Of a stretch of 60,000 bases of DNA, positions 44,087 through 54,762 are shown piece after piece (positions within the stretch are counted from its first letter, which is position 1; each line of letters opens with the position of its first letter). The stretch lies in the NCBI RefSeq assembly GCF_032854445.1, contig NC_088297.1:16443127-16503126 (forward strand). Direction: 5' to 3'. The notes under the pieces were generated by a model. It was given only the letters and a program-made list of their open reading frames with translations. It made no database searches and had not been told where the DNA came from. The stretch comes from Liolophura sinensis. Lineage: Eukaryota > Mollusca > Polyplacophora > Chitonida > Chitonidae. The translations under genes and the position numbers were made by a program.

Positions 44087-46173
44087 CTATGTGACTAGTT
44101 CTTTGTCCCGGGAGGACAACAGATGTCTTAACCTCGACACCATCTTATCCATCTGGTTGACGTACCCTTTCGGACTGAAAAATAGATGAAGAAGGTATTA
44201 GTTCATGAAAAACTATATAAGCGCTTGTTTGTCGAATCATACAGTAGTTTCCCTATGATGTAAAGCAATGGTGTACACACTAAATGCAGTTCTCCAAATC
44301 TTTCATATACAATTTCATTACGTGTCGTAGTAGGCACATACAGTGTTTTTTTATATAAAAAAAACAAACTTAAAAACGCTTACTCATAGATGAAAGAAAC
44401 TTACCCAGTTGAAGAAGTTTCTCCATTTCTAATTGATGATGATGGGGCTCGGTCAAATGGGACCCTTTTCCTCAACTGATCACGTCGATCGTCAGGACTG
44501 AAATGAGTAAAAATAGGAAAATAAGTTTTTATTCCATTTCTGAAACAGTGTGTACTCATGTACGCCGCATCGAAGTTTAGATTGCATAAAATATCCGCTT
44601 CATTTAGTGAATAAAGAGATATCAATATTAACATCCTCTGTTCAGGAACAAGCCCAGTTTTTCCCTTCGGCGGCGTCAAAATGGAGCAATGTCATTCTAC
44701 GGACTTGCGCCGCAGGTTTCTGGCCTTGGACCGCGGCGTTATATAAGGCTCGCCATCGCAGGTAAGCTCATAGCAGGGGTAGGGCGCTTTTAATCCGCCC
44801 GCCCTTCGCCATTTTCGGCGTGTCACCAGGCCCATAGTGCAGTCTATAACGATAGACAGATAGGATACCTTAAAATGTAGTATAACACAGTAATCCTACA
44901 CATCTTGTACAATAAACCTTTCACATATCTTATACATCGTCTATAATAATCCTTTAAAGGAGAAGAGAAAAACAATGACACTATATTCTGAAAAGAGAAT
45001 TTTTTCTATCTGGTGGTGCCGGCTGCATAACTTTGCGATTTTTCCTCGCCATACACGTCAAGTCTGAAAACTGCATAGCTGGCATAAATTGCTGCTTTCA
45101 GGGCTACTTCATAGGCAAAATGGAGTCGCCCAAAGCGGATTTTGGCTCTGACTTTATTTATAATTTATCAACTTGAGGTGCATATTAAAATTTTTTATGG
45201 CATACACCTGCGAGAAAATGCATACCCTTTTCAATGGTATTTGTTTGATATTTTAATTTTCTTCTCCCTTAACATACCCTAGACGTTGTATAAAATAATT
45301 ATTTAACATACCCTAGACATCGTATAAAATAATCTTTTAACATATCCTAGACATGGTATAAAATAATCATTTCACATAAACTAGACATGGTATAAAATAA
45401 CCATTTCACATATCCTAGACATGGTATAAAATAATCCTTTCACATATCCTAGACATGGTATAAAATAATCCTTTCACATATCCTAGACATGGTATAAAAT
45501 AATCCTTTCACATACCCTAGACACGGTATAAAATAACCATTTCACATATCCTAGACATGGTATAAAATATTCCTTTCACCTATCCTAGACATGGTATAAA
45601 ATAATCCTTTCACATATCCTAGACATGGTATAAAAGAATCATTTCACATATCCTAGACATGGTATAAAATAACCCTTTCACATATTCTAGACATCGTATA
45701 AAATATTCATTTCACATACCCTAGACACGGTATAAAATAATCCTTTCACATATCCTAGACATGGTATAAAATAAATGTTTCACCTATGCAAGACATCGGA
45801 TCAAATAATTATTTAACATATCCTTGACATAATTTAATATAAGCATTGCGATAGTTATCTAGATGTAACGGATTGATGAGTGCATTTATCATCAAATGAA
45901 TTTTATTTAAAAGAAAGCATTGGGCCTATAGAATGGCGACCGATTAAACGTCTTACTGTATTATAAAACATATAAAACAGGCTATTTAACATAAACTGTT
46001 GACTTGTCTTTTTTAATAAATAAGTAAATAAACATAGTTTTTATGTCGTAAATAACCATGAAAGGCTATGTAGCGAAAAGGAAGAAAAATACACTAACAT
46101 GTTTAAAATCCTACGATTAAGTTAGACTTACGACTTACGAGGACTTGACCGCCTGAACAGTGATCTTCAAGGC
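44087..46173 (-). CDS. Unrecognised gene, last three exons
   Basis: Minus-strand exons 46173-46139, 44497-44405 and 44174-44087 (stop TAG). Acceptors 'CTCATTTCAG' and 'CTATTTTTCAG' and donors GTAAG are good, and phases (2 then 2) join exactly. The peptide runs 'ALKITVQAVKSS', 'PDDRRDQLRKRVPFDRA', 'SSSIRNGETSSTG', 'PKGYVNQMDKMVSRLRHLL' and ends 'SSRDKELVT'. It is basic, Ser-rich, and ends in a probable helix. The first of these exons needs the acceptor at TAG|GCC; the AG six bases earlier would put a stop in frame. 5' exons would lie above 46173. No family recognised; splicing logic rather than similarity supports it. Confidence 0.55.
44880..45840 (+). repeat. 34-bp minisatellite interrupted by a MITE
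   Basis: About 18 units of 'TTTCACATATCCTAGACATG' plus 'GTATAAAATAATCC'. One or two diverged units lie left of the MITE (44880-44957) and the main array runs from 45269 to 45840. Lies in an intron of the 44087-46173 minus-strand gene. Confidence 0.95.
44958..45268. mobile_element. MITE family M1, complete, flanked by TTAA
   Basis: 311 bp with TTAA at 44954-44957 and 45269-45272. Terminal inverted repeats AGGAGAAGAGAAA and GGGAGAAGAAAAT (right end read on the minus strand) match at about 10 of 13 positions. No coding capacity. TTAA duplication is the hallmark of piggyBac-type cut-and-paste insertion; the parent transposase is not in this window. Removing it restores a normal 34-bp repeat unit. 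A second, broken copy is at 22730-23250. Confidence 0.85.
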
Positions 46174-47640
46174 CTACGCCTGTAATACAACAGAACGTAT
46201 GTAATTAGGATGCTACGCTACAACTGTTACATATAAATAATTGTCTCCGGGGTAAAATGTAGTATAGCATTAGATTATTAACCTATTGTTTCCTTTTGCT
46301 TTAATATCTTATGAAATCATTATACGCATACTATAGTAAGCCATGGGCACACTATTCGAGTGCAGTTTATGTATTTATCATGCGATGGAAAAAACAAACA
46401 TCATCGGACATCGGACATATGGGGTGGCCTGAAACATAGGACATTACTCTATGCTTATAGAACGTTATACCGCTAATCTTTTTAGGCGATTTACACCTGT
46501 TTCAAGCAGGATTACTACTAAAACAATTAATGCAGCGTTAAACGCTCTTGTAACTAAGCCTTGCTTTCTTGTTGAGTAGAAAAATGATCTAAATCCAGTT
46601 TTTACTTACATTTAAAAACTGCAATAATACTCATAAAATGTCGAATGCTGAATAGACCATTTCGTCGTTAGAAATGCGGCAGAATGTTAATATTCTAGGG
46701 GAGCTGGAAGAGCGTATCCAACCGTTGCCAACAAATGTGGAAGATATGGATAGTTCGGTAGGGCATATGTACATCCTGGAACAATAAAGAGTGATATCCA
46801 GCCTAAAACTAATAGCCATTCACAGGACGTGCATGCGATACCGTTAGAATCACGTGTATTGTGTATATCGTTAACTGGTGAAAAGAAAAAACTGTCACCC
46901 TTGACCTATGTTCAAACCGTTAAGCTATACCATATAGTTATATGGGTCAATAGTTTGTTTCTTAGCCTGAATTAACATCCCGTAAAGGCCTGTGAGATAC
47001 TTACTCCTTGAATGGTAAAAAGTAATCAAATTTCTAATCGGGTAGAAGGAACCATGCCTAAGGATTATAGTGAATCTTATTACTGATATATGTTTGATAC
47101 CTGAGTTAGCATAGTCTCCGATATATTGCAAAAGTTAAAATCATAGGCCAGTATTTAGAATTGGAATGATATATATACTACATGAAGTATAACAATTCGA
47201 CAGGATTTATTTATGGACATGTTTCCATGTAGTAAAGGGTCACTGGGACAACAAATTTTAAGTACGGACATGCAACAAGGTTGTGAACACATGTACACAG
47301 ACGAGATCAAAATGGAAAACAATAGTAATCTTTATAAATTAGTGTCAAATATAATATAGTTCATTATGTACATTAAGCATATCATTGGTTAATTAATACA
47401 CGAGTGTGGTCAAATGATCGAGGACCAATGGCTGATGGCTTTCATTCAGACCGGGATGATATTTAATAATAAACAAGTTTTTACAAAGTTCAGGATGGAA
47501 ACCAACCAAGATGTTAAAGAAACTTTGTTTCTTGGCTTGGTGAATGCTACTGGGAGATCACGTTAGGCGTGCTTACGCCGTGCGTACGCATTACCGACCT
47601 TGTTGTTTGTTGTCTTAATAAATGTCTGAAAACTGTATCT
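45841..47640. other. AT-rich sequence; one short exon at 46139-46173
   Basis: Apart from the short minus-strand exon, no gene, array or transposon was recognised. Confidence 0.45.
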
Positions 47641-47654
47641 GGTGTGTTGGTTTC

Positions 47655-49220
47655 TCTTCTTCAGGGCCGGTCAAACAATAGCCAAGACGGGTTCTCCTCT
47701 TGTGAGAATGGAAATAAACAAAGGGGTTGACAACTTGCTGGAACGCGGGATAATAGAGCTGTCAAATAACCCGTGTGCTACAGTTGTGATGCTTGTCCGA
47801 AAAAAGACGGCAGCTTATGGTGTTGTGTGGACTATTGGCGCTTAAACCAGGTAACCTTTAAAGATTCGTACCCACTCCCTAGTGTGGACGAATCCTTTGA
47901 TGCGTTGGCCGGTTCTGTTTGCCACTATGGATCTCCAAGTGGATATTGGCAGGTAGAGATGAGTCCAGTATACAAGTTCATACCGCATTTACGACACATC
48001 GAGAACTTCACCAGTTCAACGTCATGCCGTTTGGCTTACGTCCCTAGTACGTTTGAATGTCTGATGGAGGTCTTAGTGCATGCATGTGCAGGTCTTAGGT
48101 AAGAGATATGCCTGATTTATCTTGACGATATCCTGGTGTCTGACGGATGGGATGGGGAATCTTATGAACAGTACGTCAGAACAAATGTCAACTGCGTATG
48201 TATCCCACTAAACAGAAAGACAGAGATAAGCATTTACAACCATGCGCATGGCCTACCGGGTCGATGAGAATGTATCAACGAAGTTCTCACCAATTTACAT
48301 CTCTGTGGAGGAGAAGTGTCTTTTCCGGTGGAATTGGAGGTAGGATTACTTCCTGCCAGAGCAGATACTTCACGTGAGGATTATGCTGACATGTTGCGCG
48401 ATAATTTAGAGATGTGTTCATGTAAATGTCAGGAAACACATCGGACTGTGTCCCATCAAAAACAGAAACTATAAATTCAATCTAAAGTGGCAAAGGTTCA
48501 AGGTAGGAGATTTTCACTTTCAGCGGAAAAAGGTATTATTGCCAAAGCAGTAGCGGTGGTGGACCGGGCACACACAATCCTAAACAAACATAGTGAGGTC
48601 ACGCACCTGGTAAAAATGGGAAGCAAAGCTAAGGTTATCCACGTAGATTGATTGAAACCCTACCTTCAGGATGCTGTGGGATGCCGTTATGAAGGAATCT
48701 AGTCAGAAACCAGAAATGTTTACCAGCTTCCAGGCCAGTCGCTCGCACCGACATTCGAAACCAACCGTAGTTAGTTTACTACATCAACGGGTTAGAACTT
48801 GGCATTGCCCGACCAGATGCCGGTATAAACGGCATAGGAGTACTGCCAGACGGAGGGACTGATTCAGGTATGGAAAGAATGTAGAATGTTGTACGGCACC
48901 CTACAACTATGTCTCGGTGCCCCTTAAGTCGATAGAGAATATTACCACCAAGCACAGCTGTGTAGTTATACCTCGGAACGTCAGGCAGATATACGCGGAC
49001 ATATGGACAGGCGTCATGAATGCGTCACCAAGCAGGATACCCGATACAGGAGAGTGAGGTTCCCCAAGGAAGTCCACTCGTCCAAGCCCAGTGGTCACGC
49101 CGAAGTGGTCAGACAATCCAGGCAACTGTCCGCGTGGCACACCTGATGCTCGAGGACCGAGCACCGCCAGTCCCAGAAGTGAGAGACGCTCCAGCACTCC
49201 GGGTTCGGACGTCATTTAAG
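47655..49220 (+). pseudogene. Ty3/gypsy-type LTR retrotransposon pol relic
   Basis: Degraded reverse transcriptase blocks in order: 'NKGVDNLLERGIIELSNN' (about 47720), 'CVDYWRLNQVTFKDSYPLP' (about 47824-47880, in another frame), 'SGYWQVEMSP' (about 47940) and 'IYLDDILV' (about 48115-48138), which keeps the YxDD catalytic residues. Then a jump to integrase C-terminal remnants, with 'KVIHVD' at about 48631-48648 followed by TGA and 'LKPYLQ'. RNase H and the integrase core are missing. Several frameshifts and stops; no LTRs found. An old, dead copy. Confidence 0.8.
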
Positions 49221-50961
49221 TGAAAAATTCGCCAATCACATACATAAATAAACACACAAATAAACAAATTAGAAAATGATGTTAACCTCCGCCCTTCGTC
49301 GGTTTATCTGAGAAACCTTCAGACTTAAAATCACAGTCGATCGGGTCCGATTGCTATTGTTCTCATTTTTAAAGACAGGAATTGCCACCTAATTAAAGAC
49401 AAGGTGATCAACCAACCTTTAAATATAATGAACAAGATATGGACAAAGCGATGTCTTGGTTCTTGGTCAGTAATTTATTCATCTGTTAAGAAAACTGGAC
49501 AGGGCTCAGTGGAATGTGGGTAATCTAATATCTGGACACAAATAATCTATAATTCGGGTGCTTAGTGACCTGTCACCTGTTCACCAGTTCGACGCTTCAG
49601 ACGATGTACTTTGCTAACAATTTTTATTATTTTCTCTGACAGCATGGAATTTATCACCAGCTTTTTACCCCATTTCGTCTCCACAATACTACAATCTCCA
49701 ATGTAATAAGCATGCACCTGCTACTCTGCCGAAACTCTCAGTTCTCTTAAAATCTTTTTGGCCAGCACCTTTCTGTACATATGATTGTTTCATTGGATCT
49801 ATGTACCTTGTGGATTGTCTAAGGCAGTAACTGCAATTTGCCAATCGGGGTGAAGATTTATACTGAATTGGCGACCCCACAAACTCAACCGCCAAATCGG
49901 CATGAGCTGGGTTCGAACGTGCTGGAAAACAAATCCGCACACATATTAATTGAATGATCGACTGATTCTTTATCAGTATTTTACATCAAGATCAAAAATT
50001 TGTCAAGAACTAAGTTTGAACATGCAAACGAAATAAACCAAGAGACTGAATAGCTGATCGATACATTGTATTGACCGATCGATAGATTGATTTATTGATT
50101 CATTCATTGATTAACTGGTTGGGCCGAGTTGACTGGGACCTCGTCCTGTCACAAGTAGACAGAGTATATGTCTACACAGCTAATGACTCCTCGTCTTCAT
50201 ATAACTTGTAATGAGAAGTGTGAGGTAAACGTTAAAGCATACACGCATTCCTCAGTATAATAATGAGCAACTGTGATGTGTCAGTGGCCCTTGAGAAAGG
50301 TCTCTTCTGAATCGGCCAAGTGTAGACGGCATTTTAATGATGGAACCAACAATTTTGACTGGCAACATAGTGCCTGTGTGACAAAGTGGCTGGCGTCCTT
50401 TTTAATAAGATTTTAAGGTCAGTCTAATCCGGTACCTGATTCCTAGATCGTACATATATGTGTGAGGGCTTGGGCTTGCTGCGGAGAGTCGTGGGTTTCT
50501 TTCGGCCATAATGCTGTCGAATAAATGAAATATTCTTGCCTGTGGTCTCTAATGATCAAATAAAACAATAATTCTGTTATATTTTGGATCTCCCTACTAC
50601 ATGCAACGTTGAACGTCAACGGGTCTGAAATCAGAGACGCGCGCTTCGGAACATACCAGCGTCACGATTCGCGTCACAAAACTCCACCTTGGACGACACC
50701 ACTTTAAAGTAGGGGGCTATTACATGTGTCCAGGCTACAAATTCTTAAATGCTGACGGCAATAAACTCATGCTACTTGCTTTACCAATCTGCGTTGTGTG
50801 TGCATAGCCCTTTCCATGACGTTCTCGAGCAGGTGTTGACAGCGGACGAGAAACTGCAGCAACACGAGGGTAGAAGGTTGTGCAATGGTCCTCACGTTCA
50901 CGTTAGTTTCATGTCAAATGAAACATCTCAAAGTTTAAAGCAGGTATAAACAGAGTATACC
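49221..50961. other. Repeat-poor stretch with SINE fragments
   Basis: Family-B 3' fragment at about 50120-50250 ('GACTCCTCGTCTTCATATAA') and a family-A fragment at 50458-50570 ('GTCGTGGGTTTCTTTCGGCC' to 'GATCAAATAAAAC'). GATT-rich simple sequence at 50050-50115. No gene. Confidence 0.5.
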
Positions 50962-51113
50962 GACTCTTTATCGAGTCATGACGTTGATTTTTGATAGGTA
51001 ATTGTGGACGAGTTGAAATTTTAGATCGAGGCGACGGAGGCGTCCGATGTCTAAAATTTCAACTCTTCCACATTTACCGATAAAAACCAACAACAATGAC
51101 TGGATAAAGAGTC
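50962..51113. mobile_element. 152-bp foldback element (near-palindrome)
   Basis: Arms of about 65-70 bp: 'GACTCTTTATC' at 50962 pairs with 'GATAAAGAGTC' ending 51113, and the inner 16-bp GAGTTGAAATTTTAGA / TCTAAAATTTCAACTC pair is perfect. A GC-rich loop ('CGAGGCGACGGAGGCGTC') separates the arms. No ORF; likely a hairpin MITE. Confidence 0.75.
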
Positions 51114-51249
51114 ATTCTTTCTTAAATAAATATCTGGTACAATATTTTTAATACTAGAATTTCGATCGGCTGATATATTGAATGATAGGCAAAAATTACG
51201 TAATCAGACCTGGACACGAGTTTAAGTATAATTAAGACAAACACCCTCA

Positions 51250-51485
51250 TGCTTTACGCCATACTCAAGAATATTTTACTTTTACAATGGCAGTCAGCAT
51301 CACGATGGAGGAAACCGGAGAGAAACCCGAAGGAGTCCCACGACCATGCGCAGGTTGCCTCTACCGCCGGAGGGGAAGCCAGCAAAGGCTGGACTTGAAC
51401 TGCATTGAGCGACTGCATTGGTCAGAGGCTGCTGAGTCATTGCAACCGTCCAGGCACGCTAACCAGTTCTGGCTACGGAGCTACC
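51250..51485 (-). mobile_element. SINE family A, minus strand
   Basis: Plus-strand text 'GCTTTACGCCATACTCAAGA', 'GGAGGAAACCGGAGAGAAAC', 'GACCATGCGCAGGTTGCC' and 'GGCACGCTAACCAG'. The head is diverged. Confidence 0.82.
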
Positions 51486-52824
51486 CTTTCGATATATAGT
51501 ATATGCAGCATGATTAATGGTAAAATATAAAGTTTTGGTTTTTTTTTTTAGATGCACATGTATTTCGTTAAGGGTGTCCTCGGTTGACGAACCAACAAGA
51601 AAAAGTTGGTTGACTTAAGGGTGATGTTTTTTCCTAGGCAGTATGCATCAGTTATTAACCTTAGTACATGTATCAGCTTGGCCAGAAGATGGGTCAGAGG
51701 CCTCGAGGTGAACTGTTGGCCTTAGTGAACACACCTCTAATTACTGAAGGCCTAATCAACGTGACTTGAAAACAGGCACGTGTAGGCAGGCTGCTGATCT
51801 GGCCATTCTGAAAGAAGCCTTGTAAAATACATCTTGTCCTTCATACCTGTAAACTCTCGGCTAATCGAGTACTATTTAGCCGATTAATTCTTTATAGTCT
51901 CCATAATGTGCTGCTACTTGTATTCTAACTCTACTTTTTTCACCAGTAACCACTACCCTAGTTCATGCATGTATACCTATATATATATACACATTTGTAT
52001 TGGCTTGTTCAATTATTGGTTATTATTTATGTTCTACAAGCTTACTGAAATTTTGTTATATTAGAAGTTCAGTAACCTAAATATTCTGATGTAAATTCAA
52101 TTTACCGGCACTTGCCTTGGGGTATGGAAAAACACGAATACAACGCCGAAAACGAATTCAGTGTAACTCAGTTCTTTCTTTTCATTTGATTTTTTTTCTT
52201 TCTTTTTTTTTAATTGTTGAGTGCGACGTTAAATCTCAAGCACTCACTTAATCACTTTTTTTTCTTTTCATTTAAATAAAAAAATGGGATACTTTAGCTT
52301 TTGTGTTGTCAAAGGTGGCGTTTTCTAGCCGCTCAAGTCACAAGTAGATTGTTCTGTGAGGATTGCACGGCCCCGTGTAATCTGTCAAAAAAAAAATGTG
52401 TCTGATAGCGCCTCTGGACCAGTGTGGTGGCTGAGTTTAAAGTACTGGGATTTCAGTGCTTAATGCATTCATTCGACTTTTGTTTTTTAGCTGTACGTAT
52501 AGCTTGTAGCTCGAAGCAGTGTTAAATACTGACACTTAAATAATAACACTAATTTGATACATCAGCATATGGAGGTTTACTGCTGTCTTGACATGCGCAA
52601 ACATGTTTACTCGACGAATACTATAGGCGTACAATAAAGAATACGATTCTTTTTCTACTTTTTTAATTAAAGTCGTTTGATCCTTACCCGATGATCAGTG
52701 AAGAAGGCATTTGTCGCCAACATAATGTGGAAAAGTCAGGCCTTTACTACTGTAGACATGACAAAAACTGTTGTAAAACTGGAAATAACTACAAAACTAA
52801 GGTGAAGAGAAAAACTGTTAGATG
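51486..52824. other. Gene-free sequence
   Basis: A family-B 3' end with tail at about 52213-52258 ('TGAGTGCGACGTTAAATCTC'). Pyrimidine-rich simple tracts at 52190-52270. Nothing else recognised. Confidence 0.45.
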
Positions 52825-53400
52825 TTAAAACTGGACAAAGGCAAGGGGAACCCACGACCACTCGCAGGCCTTCCCACACACTACCAGAGAGGAAGACACC
52901 ATGAGCCGGACGAACTCACAGCCATCGTACTGACCTCTGGGTCATTATGCTGCCCTAGCACCCGCATCCCTCTGCCACGGAGGCGCCTGCATGCAGAGCA
53001 CGAGTTGAACATCACTTGTCAACAACTGACGACTCCTGATTTCCCATTTAACAGCATGCACCATACATTTTATTAGACCGATGAAAAAGTGTACCCGTCA
53101 GTCAATTCTTCATGAATTCGTAAGTCAACAGCGGAGCAAGCCATAGGGCTGGCGCACAATTCCATCCACGGGGGAAACATAGGTGGCCTGAGTAAACCAC
53201 CTACCTTGTCCAGGTAGCTGACACACAATTTGACTTGATTTATTTGTTTTCCTGTTTGGTGTTTAAGCCGAACTCAAGATTATTTCACATACATGTACAC
53301 GACAACCCACTAGCATTATGATGGGAGGAAACCGGACAGGGCAACGACACAGGGTGCTGCCAGGCCTTCAGGCGTGAATACACCAGATATAATCAGACTG
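52825..53400 (-). mobile_element. Two partial family-A SINEs, minus strand
   Basis: 52825-52990 covers the head and central part ('CCTTCCCACACACTACCAGA' to 'TCTGCCACGGAGGCG') without the tail; 53232-53400 covers the tail and central part ('GGTGTTTAAGCCGAACTCAA', 'GATGGGAGGAAACCGGACAG') without the head. They are separated by about 240 bp. Confidence 0.75.
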
Positions 53401-54762
53401 AAGAGTCATCGCGGTGGGAGTTTTCGGTGATAAAGTGGTAGGCAAATGCTTTTATGAAAATTACATTTATTTTAATATGTAAAATAACACATCGCATTGT
53501 AATAACATGTAAATACAGAAATACAGAAATACATGTATATTTACAGATTCAGGAAATTTGAAACTGTCAGCAAATTTCATAACTGAAATGTTGTCAATGG
53601 CAAGTTGATCTTTTTGTTGAAATTTTCATTGAGTGTTCAATAATTTTCCTGCTTACACTGGTAAATGTTTTTTTTAGGTCTGCAATTCGTACTGTCTGTC
53701 AACATATGTACATTAGTTTTACGCATGCGTTCTGTTGTTTTACACTATATACTGATGTATAAGACAGTACCCATTGGCGCGGGTTATGTCAGGCTGCCCA
53801 TGGCATTATATTGAGCAAGTGGGGTGTAAAAAGTAGGCCAAGACCTTTGAGATACTCAGTGTGGACTGTGTAGTTCATTAAACACACTCTTTAGCACAGC
53901 AGGGCTTATTAACATGGGAGTAATGATGAAGACGTAAGCATATTAAAGAATAAAAACTAATACTGAGTATAGTTTTATAGCTTTTTTCAGTATAACTACA
54001 CGAATAAACTCTGTGAAATGACAACGATGAACTGTAGTCAAATAATGGTATACATAGTTTGTTAACATGTCTAACGTTTTAGCTGTTACGGTGTTTAGTA
54101 AGGTGCTTTAAGAAATTAAAATCGTTTATAAAAAAAGACAAAAAAAAGCAAGCAAAAAACAAGCAAATTTTTGCCACGGTAAATAATTTTACTGTCACCT
54201 CTTTCCACCTTAATATAAAAGCGAAAAAATTAAGCAATGTGTGCATCATTTTTTTTCCGCCTCTGACATAGTGTTTTCTTCTAGTAAGCAAAACATCAAT
54301 GTTTTGTTTTAAAAATACTTCATGGCAAGTCTATATAAACAACGGAAACGGATCATAGGATGTTTTTGCAGCTTTGAAAGAGTTGGAGAGTGATAAAGAG
54401 TTAACAACAACCACAAAGGTTTGTTTCTAAACGTTGTTATTCAGCCGTTGAAAATGTTCCTTTCAACCACTCAGGTCATATGTTCGAATCCAGGTCCCGC
54501 CGCAGTTTTACGTGGGTAGTTTTTTCATAGCACTACGGTGTTGTCCCCGTTGAATTACCTACAAACCTATACTTGACAGTCTTGCTTCAAATGTATGATA
54601 TTTCTTGTGGCCGTATGGCTTACCTTGATTACCCGGAGTAAACCCTCCGTTCTTGGGTTCGCCTGACTTGAAAGACTTTTCTAAATTTATGACTATATTG
54701 TGAGTCTGAAATAAGAAAAAACACCAATCTATATACGTGTTGTTTTTTTTAGCTCTATAGCC
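53401..54762. other. AT-rich flank of the secreted-protein gene
   Basis: A tRNA-like segment with box-B-like 'ATGTTCGAATCCAGGTCCCG' lies near 54478. A pyrimidine run and AG at about 54731-54752 suggest the coding start may sit in a second exon behind a 5' UTR intron. No other gene. Confidence 0.4.

Noticed and set aside
44880-45840. Regular spacing considered as a CRISPR array
   Set aside because: Units are contiguous 34-bp tandem repeats with no variable spacers, in a eukaryotic intron.
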